The notes under the pieces are model-generated. The model made no database searches. It saw nothing but the letters and a program-made list of their open reading frames with translations, and was not told the origin of the DNA. A stretch of 64,000 nt of DNA from Hyphochytrium catenoides (lineage: Eukaryota; Sar; Hyphochytriomycetes; Hyphochytriales; Hyphochytriaceae): NCBI GenBank assembly GCA_900088475.1, contig FLMG01004035.1, positions 1 through 64,000 on the forward strand, read 5' to 3'. Below are positions 27,528 through 38,860 of the stretch, piece by piece. Position 1 is the first letter of the stretch. Each line of letters begins with the position of its first letter. The position numbers were made by a program, and so were the translations under genes.

Positions 27528-27816
27528 GGAGCGCTTGATAATCCTGACGGCGCTAGCAGTAGAACAAAGGTGCTTCAATTGAGACTCTACAGTCTCTTAC
27601 CTGCTCTTGCAGAGAGAGGACGAGAGAGGGTCCCTTGATTCATGATGGCATGGTTAGATTCACACCCTTTGTCAGAAGGAATTCGGAAGCGCTTCATAGG
27701 CCCTTCCTCACTAGCCGTAGAACCGAGGTGCCTTGATTGGAGATTCTAGAGTCTCATACCTTCTCGTGTAAAGCGAGGACAAGAGAGGAGTGCTGGACCC
27801 TTGACGGCATGGTTAG
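27528..27816. repeat. Diverged tandem duplication of about 130 bases
   Basis: Copy 1 (about 27528-27657) and copy 2 (about 27684-27816) share, in order, an AGCGCTT block, GTAGAAC, AGGTGC, an ATTG/AGA/TCT block, AGTCTC, GAGGACxAGAGAGG and the closing GGCATGGTTAG. Identity is partial, with small indels. Copy 2 ends over the stop codon of the leftward PDZ gene; copy 1 lies in the convergent intergenic space after bL35. Confidence 0.65.
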
Positions 27817-29763
27817 CTCTTGATGTCATCAAGGTACTCCTTGACGCCAGCGACAATGCTCTTCCACTCCGCAACCATCGCTTTTTCCTCCTTCATCATC
27901 TTCCTCTTGTACTGCAACTCAAAATTGCTCTGATACTCCTTCTGAAAGTCTTTCCATTTCTTGATGTGCTTCTTTGCTCTCTTCACCGTGGCAGGCAGCA
28001 CCTCCCCATAGTCTAGGAGCTCCTTTTCCATCAGAGAGATCACCTGCGCACTTTCCTCCCTTAATTTCAAGGCTTCAGAAGGTTCAGCGGTGACCTTTCT
28101 CTTGGGCACTTTTCTCTTCACGTAAGTGATCTTGCCATCCTCTGCAACAACCTCCTGTTCCTCGATGACGTAGTCTTCTCCCTCGACACCGTCAAGATCT
28201 CCGTCTTCTGGTGGAAGGACTAACCTGTCCTCCTGCTTTGGGTCTGTCTCAAGCTTGGCTTCGGCTATCTTGATACCTTCACCTCCATCAGGTAACTCTT
28301 TTGAAGTCTCATGTCCCTCTTTCTCTTCGCCTATCTCCTGTTCCGTCTTCCCCTCCTTTTCCTTCTCATTCGAGGACTCATTCGGTAAAGGTTCTGAGCC
28401 AGTGAGTTGGGCCGAGGGCTCTGGCAGCTGCTCTTGCCCGTCTAAGTGGGTTCCTGTCAAGATGGTGAAAGATAGTATGCATTAGAGCGGCACTGCGTAC
28501 AGAGCAATCAAGATAATCCTGAGAATGTCAAGGGAAGAGAAAAATGAGAAAGGGATAGAGCGCTAGGCAAACATCGGCATGCGGCTGGAGGATTAGATAC
28601 CTTTTCCGCCGTCAGGTGGTTCTTTATCCACGCCTACATTGACTTCTGGAACGCCCGCTGCCGTGCAAGATTGCTTCTTAGCAGCATCGGCAGGTAGCGG
28701 GGTTTCTCTCAAGCGGAGCAGCAGTTTGTCTCCCGTCTGTCCCTTAATAATATTCTTCACCTCCTCCAAGGTCTGGAAGTTTGTCACGTTTTTGCCATTT
28801 GCTTCCACCAGCTGCTGTCCAGGCTTTATCGTAGAGCGAAGCGAAGGATATGGACAAGAAGTCTCCAAGGATGCAACGATAATATGAAGCCTATTCTCAG
28901 ACTTCTGCTCTTCTAAGTGCAGCCAATTGAGAAGCAAGGTGCCGCTGATTCCCCGAAGCTCCAGAGCTAGTTCATCCTTCTCGAGTCTGGCTACGAAGAC
29001 AGAGGCTTCTACCGTGCCTATAGGATAGCAGTGAGTCAGGAGACCCCTTCAGATTGAACACGATGAGCTGGGAACTTAAGATTGGCAATCTGAGTAGGGA
29101 TAGACCTTGCCGCATGGAAGAGAAAGACGGAGACAGATCACATAGATACAAAGCCAGACAGAGATAGGGAGATATCAAGAGAGCGAAGCGAGCTAACACA
29201 TAACAGAGAAGTTAATCCACTACACCCGCAAGGGAGAATCGTGACTGCAAAAAGGTATCCATCAGCAGCGTCAAACCCAAACTCAAAGACGTACTCTGCT
29301 CTTTCTCTATAACATCCAGACTCGTTCGATAGAACCCTAGCAGCGCCCTGGACTTCAAGCGAGAGAGGATACTCACGACTTCTTCCAGAGTCTCACCATC
29401 CACAATCCTCCCATTAATCCGCACAAGCTGGTCGCCGGGTCTCACCACCGAAGAGATGGCAGGAGGACAGTGTGCATTTATCTTAGAGACAACCACGGCA
29501 GAGCAAGACGCAGACGATATAGGAGTCTCCGGTGCATTTTGTTCCCCTTCAATCTTCTTCTCCTTATCAACTATGCCCCTCTCCACTTTGAAGCCCAACC
29601 CAAGACGAGGAAATAGACGTGGGTCCCAATAAACTGCCAAAGGAGGAGGTGCTGCCCTTCCCGTCGGGCCCTTTGCATCTCTGAAGTATTTTCTCCCTCT
29701 TAGAAAGGCGGAGCAAGCTAGAGCTCGGATGAGAAACTGCTTTTTGAAGGGCAGGAATAGGGC
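27813..29763 (-). CDS. Protein with two PDZ domains and a Lys/Glu-rich coiled-coil tail (first exon not located)
   Basis: Three exons in phase: 29763-29295, 29017-28601 and 28453-27813, giving 508 codons. The first PDZ lies near the start: LGLGFKVERG, then SSVVRPGDQLVRINGRIVDG and ETLEEVVSILSRL. The second PDZ reads LRSTIKPGQQLVEANGKNV, then TLEEVKNIIKG and DKLLLRLRETP. Both carry the 'PGD/Q-L-V-x-I/A-N-G' carboxylate-loop region, so the protein probably binds the C-termini of partner proteins. The C-terminal exon is Glu-rich, then Lys-rich and helical (AKKHIKKWKDFQKEYQSNFE). The residues preceding the first PDZ are basic and Ala/Leu-rich and lack a Met, so an upstream initiator exon must exist between 29763 and the next gene's end at 29990, or overlap it. 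I could not find it with confidence. Confidence 0.65.
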
Positions 29764-29989
29764 CTGCAAGTTCAGAGGTGGCGAAGAGGGATACCGCTAG
29801 CGGTCAATCGTAGCAGTCGAAGGAGAGTCTCAAAGATTTAGAGTCACATTAGATAAAGTCAGAGAAGTAGATGACAGAACAAACTTCAATAGCAATGCCG
29901 AGAGGGAGAGGACAGCATCATCAGGGAAGAGCACGGCGTTCTGAAGGGCGTATTTACGTTGTTAGTTGTTCCTTCTTACCCTCTGATAA

Positions 29990-32900
29990 TCATGTCTTTC
30001 TACTTCCTCTTTGAGCTGTGGCAGATCTCTTTGCAGGAGAGGATGCGGCCGGTAGGAACGTGGAGCCACCAGCTGGTATGCGGCAGAGACTTCTGATGCC
30101 GCACTGCGCAGAGAGGCCTAATCGATTGGATATTAGTAAAGTGGCGAAGTTAGGCAGCCCTTGCGATGGAGCGAAGATGTTTTTCAGCTATAGGAAGTAT
30201 CGCAAAGAGGAAAAAAAAAGAGACAGACCTGTATAAAGCAGTCCGTTGTAGACGCAGTAGCCAACTCCGCTCGCAGTGAAGCATAGATAGGAGGCAGAAG
30301 GTCCACAGGAGCGATACTTTGAGTGGACGAGTAAACCTAGGCAGGTAAACAGTCAAGGAGTCTGATGGGGGCCACGATCAGAGGCATAGGAGAAAGAGAG
30401 CAAAATGGTCTACTTAGGGTGGAAGAGTAAAACAGGAGAAGATAGAGGCAGAGAACCCTTATCAAAGACCAGGATAAGGTAGAGCTAGGCAGGTGGGTAA
30501 GCCAGGCAAAAGAGAGCCAAAGTGCAGAGACATGGCGGACTCAATGGAGCGATCTCAAAAGAAGGGAAAGATCATGTACCAGCTGTACGGTCCTTCGGGC
30601 CTCCTCAATAAGCACGAGAGCCTTTCGAACTAGGCTCTGGTGAGCTATCACAGAAGGATGCACTCTACAGACCGGCCATAGGTGGAGCTGCCAGGCCAAG
30701 GAAAGGGGAGACAGGAAAGTCAGGGACCAAGGATCGGGAAGAAGACGTTAAAAAACGGCTCCAGAAGAGAGAAAGAAAGAGAGAGACAGAGGGACAGAGA
30801 GTGACACCGAGAGAGAGAGACCCACACAAAGAGAGGAGATCTCACCCCTCTCCGTGACAACTCTTTTTTTTCTTGTGTGGACCCTCTGGAAAAAGCTTTC
30901 CAGAGCTTGTACTCCGACCAGAAGAAGAGACAGAGGCGTCCCAGCGTGAGCCCATTTATCAATATAAGTACTATATTTTGAGAGTACGCCACTGTGAAGA
31001 CGCTTTTCCAGCCGCTGGCGATCAAAACACCTAGCAGAAGGGGAAGTTGATAGATAGGAAGTAGCAAGGATATGGTCAGCAAACCCACCACTAGATGAAC
31101 CAGGCACAAGTGTGAAAGAATTGGGAGGTTGATGGCTTCATAAAGACAGAGTAAAGTAGAGTGAGAGAAGCCAGAAGACCTATGTAATACACCGAAAATG
31201 GATAAAGGAAGAGATAGGCGTCAGAGACCGTGAAGTTTGCTTGTAACGGTATCTCTATTCTTAGGTTACCTGTAGCTGCATTCAGCACCAGCGCTGTGTC
31301 CAGCAGGTGACAGAGCTCGTTGGAAGAGCGCAGACGGAAGGGAGATTGGTAACCCCTGTACACTGCATAACAGAGAAGTACCAGAAAGGTACCCACACTT
31401 TGCGGGAATGAAGAGGAAAAGATCGGTCCGACAGTCATCGCCGCAATAATACCCTTGAGAAGAGAGAAGGGAGTGAGTGATAGGGACTGAGATCAGAATA
31501 GCAGTAACACCAAGAAGTCACTGAGTAAAGACTGACCGCTCTATATAAGAACTTTTAAAGGCGTACGTAGAAGCTAGTCAAACTCTCAAAGAGTAGAGAG
31601 GATATAGACGAAGGTTTGATAGGCTTTCTCCTACCAGGCGTAAGCAGAGGCTAAACACAGGCATCCAGATGCCTGAGCGGGTGAGAGAGGACACGAGGTA
31701 AAAACCTTCAGTGTAGTAGTCGGAGCTAAGGCCAAAGAGAAGCTCGTACTCCTTGAGCTCCAATAGAGCCAAATGAGACTCTGCAGTACCAGTGAATGAG
31801 TATATTAGCAAGAGAGTGAGGAGTGAGAGAGAGAGAAGAGAGAGATGGAAGAGCGAGGGCGAGAGAGAGAGAGGGAGAGAGACTCCCGGAGGACGACAAC
31901 CCAACACTGGAAGATATATTACCCTCCCGTAGGTCATAACGTGTCGTCTAGGTCCTCACCTTGTCCATCTAGGATCACCGTCGCTTTCACCAGCCCTACA
32001 ACGTGTGACAAGCTCCAGATGGCAATGGCCAGTAATACCAACAAACAAGTTGCAGCGATGGCGCTGTAACGAGAGAGTGAGACGTTAGGCAGATACCCCT
32101 CGGCGAGTAATTGCAGTGAAATTAAGAGGATATATCTTTGCAGGCGATGGTTACGGCCGGGTAGGAGTTAATTATATAAGAAAGCCACCAATCAATAAAA
32201 GGCTGAAGAATCAGTTGACCAAGAATAGGCGACGCTTGAGACATAGGGGAGAGAACAGATAACGATGGAAGGTAAATGAAGATGCGAATGAGAGAGAAGA
32301 AGAGAATTAAAGAAAGAACGAGAGGCGGAGCGAGAAAGAGAGAGCTAGAGGGAAAAAAAGAGAAAATGAGAGACAGAGACAGAGTGAGTAAGAGAGAGAG
32401 AGGCGCAGAGGAAAAGAGCAGAAAGAGTAATATGTCTAGCAATAATACGTACAGGTTATTCGAAGTGATGCATCTCTCAGTGGGGTCAAGGGCGAACTTT
32501 CCCTCGAATGTGCAAACAAGCGGTCTACTGAGCGTGAGCAGAACTACGGAAGTGCGTTAGAAGAAAAGGGGAAACGGGGGGAAAAACGAAGAGTTACGGG
32601 CAGAACGCTCCCGCATCATCCCTGTTTAAAGTTCTTTTTCCTTCTTGTTCTCACCAGGGACAAACACCAGTTGGCCGATGTAGAGAGCGTATGCCTTAAG
32701 TCTTGCTTCAACTTCAAGAGAACTGCCTCTGAAGTATAACTGCAGCCATTGCCTCTGACGGGAGGTCCAGAGGAGGAGGAGACAATAAATGGACAAAGGC
32801 ACCAGGAGCCAGAGTCCAGCATAGATCACGTACAGCTCGTAGCTGGTCCTAGATAGAAAGCAGGCGCAACTGACGGTGAGAGGGAGCTAAGCCTTGGAGA

Positions 32901-33869
32901 GCTGTACGGTAACGGAAGGAAGACGCAGAGACGAGAAGAAAGAGAAGTGAAAGAACTGGAGGATGCGTGAGGAAGAGGGCAAGAGCTACAGGCAATGACA
33001 GAGGGAGGCGCATGAAATGGAAAGCCTACAGGTAGAGAGAGAGAGAGAGGCAGAGAGAGAGAGAGGGAAAGAGAGAGCCAGAGAGAGACAGAGAGAGGGA
33101 AAGAGAGGGAAAAGTAAGTGAGAGGGAGAGACAAACAGAGAGAGACAGAGAGAAAGACGGCGCAAGGTACGAGGAGGACGATAAGATAAAGTCCCAGTTC
33201 GATAGCAGGAACGATGTATGCCTTTCAGACTTGATTCGTTTGTCTAGTTCCGAAATGCACATGAATAGATAAAGCTTCTGAGCCCTCACCAAGAGTTGCC
33301 TGATCCGGCTCTAAAGGCTCCAGGCGCTAAGCTGTACCAGTCACAGATAAAGACAAGGACCCACTGGGTCCAAGCCGTCCACTGCTGGGACCAGGGCCAA
33401 GCTCTCGAGGCGTTCCATAGGAGACCGTAGAGCTGAAGAAACTCTAGGATAAGAAGCGCTTTCTCTGCCCAGAACCTGGAGAGTTGGGAGCTGATGAAAG
33501 GATAAGAACCAGGTGAAGATGATAGTTAACAAGAGTAAAAGAGCCTATTTTATACCACAGACAAGCTGATGATAGGGAGACGTAGAGTAGGAGAACTACG
33601 GAGAACATGCCTTCATAAGTATGGAGCTAAGCTGCAAGGAGCAAGGGAGTGAGCCAACAGCTACTGGTATGGACGTACTCTTCCGTAAGGTTCGGGTTCT
33701 GGCGCTTCAGCTCTTGAAAATAAGCATCAATATCCTCTTTCTCCGCCGGCTGAACGACCTCCACTAAAGATCCCGGAGCTCGGACCTCACCCAACAGCTT
33801 ACTCCCAGGAGGCAAGGGTGTGATATTCGTGCTTCTGCGGCGTAACAGAGACATCATTCGAGCCGCCAC
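29990..33869 (-). CDS. Multispanning membrane protein, TRP/GCC2-GCC3-type 7TM region, 586 aa
   Basis: Eleven exons totalling 1761 bases in phase: 33869-33679, 33490-33290, 32848-32655, 32543-32453, 32063-31960, 31780-31635, 31453-31270, 31090-30846, 30687-30589, 30336-30229 and 30187-29990. After a soluble N-terminus come hydrophobic segments at EKALLILEFLQLYGLLW, TQWVLVFICDWYSLAP and YVIYAGLWLLVPLSIYCLLL. Further segments are ATCLLVLLAIAIWSLSHVV, SVGTFLVLLCYAVYRGYQSP and VVGLLTISLLLPIYQLPLLL. A loop with Cys residues (PLVCTFEGKFALDPTERC) lies between them. The wording (LEFLQLYGLLW; ELLFG...Y; YQSPF...NELCHLLDTALV) recalls the C-terminal membrane region of large protist GCC2/GCC3-domain proteins and fungal TRP-like proteins, but the Cys-rich ectodomain is absent. 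A channel or lipid-transport role is possible; I cannot assign one. The junction at 31270/31090 has an alternative acceptor in the same phase. Confidence 0.7.
31811..31890. repeat. (GA)n-rich tract in a membrane-protein gene intron
   Basis: Imperfect GA tract on the + strand, that is CT on the sense strand, upstream of the exon that starts at 31780. It may serve as an extended polypyrimidine tract. Confidence 0.75.
33032..33160. repeat. (GA)n-rich tract in a membrane-protein gene intron
   Basis: Long imperfect GA tract (CT on the sense strand) in the intron between 33290 and 32848 of the multispanning protein gene. Confidence 0.75.
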
Positions 33870-35458
33870 TTAAGTTTTAACGGAATCAGAGCAGGTTACC
33901 CCATAGGGGCGTGTCCGGAGCTTTATCACCCATTCAGAGCCAAAGATGGCTCACGCCAAAAGTCAGTCGAATATGCGGCCTGATGGGAGATCATCCTACC
34001 GAGCCATCACTCATCAGCTTTGACTTAGCCATCCGCTCTCATCCTTGCTTCGTCCCCGTCCGCCTGACTTCTATATATATATAGCTACGACATGACTACG
34101 CGGCGACAGGCGCAGCATGGACAACAGCCAAGAAGCAGTGAGTTGGCTGGCAGGTTCGATGAGCCTGCTGATCGAAAGGAGAGACAGGACTCCGCGGAAG
34201 GGGAAGAAGACCTTGACCATCCTGTCAGCAAAGAAAGAAGCACTTCTTGTCTTGGTCTGCGAAGATAAGGATGTCCGTTTCAGGCTAAAGGTTTCGTTTC
34301 GCTGTTAGAATTTTAAAGTTGGAAACCTTGCCAGCAATAAATACAGCGAATAAAGGAGGCGAAAACTTGATACTGAAGCTTTCGCACAACCAAGAATAAG
34401 TTTCCTTTCTGAAAAACTATCTTCAATAAGCTGGTGATTGACGCTGCGAAAGCGGTGCGTCTTCCCTTCTACACCTTCTCGTCTCCATCACCAACGAGAA
34501 GCTGGATGGATCGGCAAGAAGAAAGGAAGCGCATGCTCAGTGACAGAGTGTGTCATTCTTTCTTTTGACAGAGTGAACGTGGGCTTGCTTGGGTGGCTAT
34601 CGCTGGTCTCTGCCAATTTTCGGATGTGTATTGTCTGGTCCAATGTATTGGACCTTAAGAAACGGTTGGGTCGAGATAGAAGAAAGAAGACCGCAGATTG
34701 GCAACATGGTGACGCTGAAACGTCTTCCTTGTACTATCACTTAATTGAGCTGGGTCTCCTTGCCTTTCCCTTTCGTGTGGTCTCTGAGCTGTTGCCTGGC
34801 TCACAATATTAGAACCTTGACCCTGAGGATCAAAGGCAATTGCTAAAGGGTAGTAGACATAGATTGTGAAGGTTACCTTAGGGCGTACATTGAAACTTCA
34901 ATAAGGACATGAAGAGAAGGCAGGCCAGATGTCAATAGTGCTGTGGGGAGGCCAAGCAATCTGGCTCTTGGCCAGTATTTACCGGGTGAACCATGCGCCT
35001 AATAACACTTTTTTAAAAAGTTGATGAGCTTCGAAAAGTATCACCCTGTTACTGGCTTCCTTTCTCCTTCACTGCTTATCGAGCTTCCATGTTCTGTAAG
35101 AGGTGATATACAGCAAGCCCTCATTATCTACCACCACAATAGCTTCAACGACGATCCTATCTTCAGCTCTGTAAGACACTGTCAGAAGCATCTTCCAACG
35201 GAGCTTATTACTTTGTCACTCCTTCCTAGCATAGATATGGCCTCGTAGCGTGAGACTGTACACCGGANNNNNNNNNNNNNNNNNNNNNNNNNNNNNNTGT
35301 TGCAGGGAAGCTGGCCTAGTAAGACCGTGACAAATGGACAGCTAACCAAAAAGAGCAGAGTAATAAGATTTATGAATAATACTCCGTTGTTTCTTTGCTT
35401 TATAGCGTACTAAAAGGACTTATAGCCGCCGCAAGGGAAGCCGGTAGACGGAAGGAAG
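33870..35458. other. Intergenic region with a TATA-like element and a doubtful rightward exon
   Basis: About 1.6 kb including a 30-base N gap (35268-35297). A TATATATATA run at 34071-34084 precedes an ATG at 34092. That ATG opens a 57-codon rightward frame rich in Arg, Gln, Glu and Ser, ending in TAA. I could not link it by splicing to a longer product. The 124-codon frame at 34438 (+) has no recognisable feature. Confidence 0.35.
35268..35297. other. Assembly gap (30 N)
   Basis: Short run of N in the intergenic region downstream of the surface-protein gene. Confidence 0.95.
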
Positions 35459-36462
35459 TTACATCAAAGAGTATACAGCGAACGCTACAACCGTAGAAAC
35501 GACGCTGAGGCAGACTGAAGCAGCATCGCTCTTCTTTGCAGGCTGCACGTTGTTCTTGGTGGTCGTCTGAGTTGCTGCCTTTGCAGTAGAAGGAGCGGGC
35601 TCTGCCTTTTTGGTGGTAGGAGCAGGAGTCGGAGCAGGAGCAGGTGCTCTCTCAGTAGGAGCAACGGTAGGAGCCACAACTGGTACCGTGGTGGTAGGAA
35701 CCACAGGGGCGTGGGTTGGTGCCAGAGTGGGTTGTGTTGGGACCACAGGTGGGCGAGTGGTGGGAACGTGTGGCTGGTAGTAGATCTTGTCAGTCTTATC
35801 AAAGTCGTAGTGCTTGGTCTTCTTCGCTCTCTGCCACTGGGTGTGCACGTTCTTTCCGTGGTACTTGAAGAGATCATCTACGCCGTAGATCTTAGGCTTG
35901 TAAGGCTCCTCATCATCCTTTTGATAGTGACGTCCATACTCATCAGGATAGTAATCCTCGTCGTAGTATTCGTCCTCTTCCTCAGGGTAGTACTCGTCCT
36001 CCTCTCCGTAGTAATCCTCCTCTGGATAGTACTCTTTCTCATGGCCATACTTGTCCTTGCCGTACTGCTCCTCGGGGTAATACTCCTCTTCATGGCCATA
36101 CTCGTCCTTGCCATAGTACTCGTCTCCGTGATACTTATCAGGATAGTACTCGTCCTCTTCGCCATAGTATTCATCCTCTTCAGGATAGTACTCATCATCC
36201 TCCTCGTAGTAGTCGTCTCTGGGCTGAGAGTAGTGGTTGCTGTAAGTGCCAATACCTACCGACTTCTGCATGACCTGACCTCTTCGACTGCACGTTTATA
36301 GGACGAGAGAAGTCAAGAGGGGAATATTAGACTTTTCTGCGTGTGCTGTTCTACGATAACATAGACTTACACTGAAGGGCGGAACTGCCTGTGCTGGCGG
36401 ACATCAGCAGAAGCACAGGCAGCAATGGCCGCAAGGGTGATGAGCTGGGTAGCGATCTTCAT
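35459..36462 (-). CDS. GPI-type surface protein with Tyr/Glu/Asp-rich repeats and Thr/Pro stalk, 306 aa
   Basis: Two exons, 36462-36371 and 36287-35459, total 921 bases in phase. Exon 1 encodes a signal peptide (MKIATQLITLAAIAACASAD). After a short basic linker (VRRGQ) come about 100 residues of degenerate repeats of the form EEDEYYPEEDEYYGEEDEYY and variants with Lys, His and Gly. A Lys/His-containing spacer follows, then a stalk of Pro, Thr, Val and Ala (PTQPTLAPTHAPVVPTTTVP) suited to O-glycosylation. The protein ends in a hydrophobic tail (SVCLSVVSTVVAFAVYSLM) preceded by small residues, as in GPI-anchor signals. Paired tyrosines in an acidic setting suggest cross-linking through dityrosine or metal binding in a wall, as in tyrosine-rich oocyst wall proteins. 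Both roles are inference. Confidence 0.85.
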
Positions 36463-37949
36463 CTTTCTAGAGATGCAAAGGCCGGTGGAGACACGACAGT
36501 ATCGACACTAGGCGGGAGAAAAGAGTTATGAGCTAGCTATCCAAAGCGGCAGTGACGCTGGTCGAAGTGTCGTCTGGGCCCTAGTACGTCTTTTCAAAGA
36601 GAGAAGAAAGAAAGAGAAAGAGAAGTTCATGAAGAGAGATAAACGTGCCAGAAGGAGAGAGAAAGATCGATGGCACACATACATAGAGAGAGAGAGAGAG
36701 CACCTGCTTGGAGCTGGCACGGGCGTGTCGGCATCGGAAGGCCGGCAAGGAAGGGTCCATGAGGAGGCAATCCGGCCGTTGGTCGCTCAGGAGACGGAGT
36801 CGAGATCCTCGAAGTGACCACTGTGACTCACGCTTCTCTTCAAACACATCTATATCTCAAGCTCAGTGCTCTTAGTCCCCTCAGAAACCTAGTGTTCACT
36901 ATGAGGGACAAGTTCAAACACAACGATATTGGACAGACACACGTTGAAGACGAAAGGGAGCGAAAGACTGACAACCTTTCGCTCTCCTGGGAGAGCCCAC
37001 CCACCCTGCCTCTGAAGACAGCACAGCTAGGTATAAACGATGGAGATTGAAAGGTCGAAAACGGGTGGGACGGCGTAATGCTGGTAAATGTATGGATGTG
37101 TCTACCCCTTTCCGGTCAGCTGGGGCCATGACCTTCACAACAGACAAAAACGTCAAAAGAGGGTCTACGTCAAAAAAGCAAAGAGAAAGCTTTCTCTATG
37201 TCTCTATACCCATTTCCCATAGCTGGCTAGAAGAGTCTTTATACCCCGTTTCGCTTCAATATCTCCAACAGGACGTGAACAGTCGCAAGAAGGGGCGATA
37301 ACTCCTTCCCCCTCCTCCTCCTTTCTGCAAACTGACAAACCCTAACATTTACTATGGCCTCCAGAAACCCTAACAATCTAGTTCACTCGATATGGTCTCT
37401 TCGTCTAACGTCTGGCGCCACCCCCATCAGGGCCGGAAACCCCATGTTGCTGTCTAAATACTTAGAGGGAGTGCCTACTATGCCGGGGTTGTTGGAAGCT
37501 ATCACCAGAAACTGCTATGTTGGTGTCTAAGGTGGAAGAAAGAGGAAAATCAAGGGCGGCAGACAGGCAGGCGGCCCCCAGGCACATAGTCAGTCTCCTT
37601 GCCTCTACTTGATGGCCATGGCTCCTTGCTCTTCACCTCTCTGCCCCTGTTACGAGTAGAAAGTACAAAGGACCAAAGGAGAAAAAGAGAGAGGGAGAAA
37701 GAGAGAGAGGAGAGGAGAGAGCGAGAAAGAGGAAAGGAAGGAGAGAGGGGAAGACAGGAGAAAGGGTAGACTCTCATTCAGAGCCATGGAGAGGTGCAAG
37801 GAGGACATGCATAGCGAAGAGAGGATGACAAGACGACGCCAAGAAGGAGAGTTCAAGGGTTACAGAGGAAGAGAAAGGGAGAACGATGAGAGGAAAAGAG
37901 AGAAATGTCGACACAAGGCAGGAGGAGGCTCCTCTGAAGGATTAAATAT
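36463..37949. other. Intergenic stretch with GA-rich tracts, no supported gene
   Basis: About 1.5 kb. Short frames only; purine-rich tracts at about 36665-36700 and 37675-37750 generate Arg/Glu- or Leu/Ser-rich spurious frames. The left end should contain the promoter of the surface-protein gene. Confidence 0.5.
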
Positions 37950-38860
37950 TTAGCGTTTGGGGCTCTTAGCTGCCTCCAATCGATCATCCAAGCGAACAGT
38001 GAGAACTTGCAGGTCAAAGAGATAGTCGAGAGACCAAGGCTTCCGAAGAAGCAGGGACATAGTCACGAAAGGAGTTCCCATCCTACTCGTACTCTCCTTG
38101 CCGTCGTGGTTCAGGATGTTTCCTGCTAATAATAAGTCCTTCACCTACATCCCTCATCTTCACTCCGTTCACCCTGGCAGTCCACCTCGTCTTCTCGAAA
38201 GCTGATGATGCATATCACTTTCTAAATGACAGGTAGACGAAAGCTATACTTATCCTTGCTCCATTAGTAATAGTTGATGTAACCACGAGGGAAGGGCATA
38301 GTCTCTTGTTCCTATAAGATTGACCTGACCCAGCTTCCATGTCCTCCTTTCTACTCGTACTCTCACGGCCGAATGTGGTTGGATGAGAACGCTATTCAGA
38401 AGAGTTCGCAGCGTTAACTTCCAGGGCAAGTTGGCGCGTGGAGCTCATAAGGTGTTCTGTTGACCTGGCAAATAGCCCTGCACCTCACAACGGCCAACGC
38501 AACGTCTAATAAGCTGTCATCCTCTCTTCCCTTGCGCCCCACAGTGAGTGCAGATGCGACTGGTGATATGACAACATTTGGGTCACACAGCTTTATCCGC
38601 TCTCACATCACAAAGTAGTATTGAGAAGAAGAAACGAAGGCAGGACGCCGCAGCACACCGTAGATAGAAAGTCACCGCAATTGTTAAGGACGTGGGCCTC
38701 ATCATTTCGCCTTTGTCCTCACGTATACTAAGTTCTTTAGAACGTAGAAGCTCACGAGGATAGTAGCAGAGCTTGTCAAACTTATTGTGGGTTTGTCGGC
38801 AGAATGTCAGTTTTATATGTTCCTGCTGCCTTCCACTACCCTCTACGCGATGCACAGGGT
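37950..38860 (-). CDS. Unassigned spliced gene, 5' end unresolved
   Basis: At least three exons join in phase: one ending at 38723, then 38601-38465, then 38144-37950 with a TAG stop. The product reads THNKFDKLCYYPRELLRSKE, then IQRIKLCDPNVVISPVASAL and a Gly/Arg/Lys/Asp stretch (TVGRKGREDDSLLDVALAVV). It ends with VKDLLLAGNILNHDGKE and PWSLDYLFDLQVLTVRLDDR. Phase agreement at both introns and the mixed, soluble-protein-like composition support coding. I do not recognise the family. No Met precedes the first exon in frame, so an upstream initiator exon is missing. Confidence 0.4.

Noticed and set aside
32060-32240. Possible U12-type AT-AC intron: ATATCCTC donor, TGCCTAAC branch-like site and TTAC end, in phase with the TM exon at 32063
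   Set aside because: A plain GT-AG intron from 32452 to 32064 joins the flanking exons in phase without needing it, and the intervening exon's own upstream junction is out of phase.
32826-33292. Leu/Ser-rich leftward frames of 102 and 88 codons
   Set aside because: Translations of GA/CT-rich intron sequence in the multispanning protein gene.
34438-34812. 124-codon rightward frame
   Set aside because: No recognisable motif, no linked exons, and length within chance for the window.
35711-36301. 196-codon hydrophobic rightward reading frame
   Set aside because: It is the antisense of the Tyr/Glu/Asp repeats: GAA/GAG/TAC codons read backward give Leu, Val and Ile. The opposite strand has the signal peptide, in-phase splice and GPI tail.
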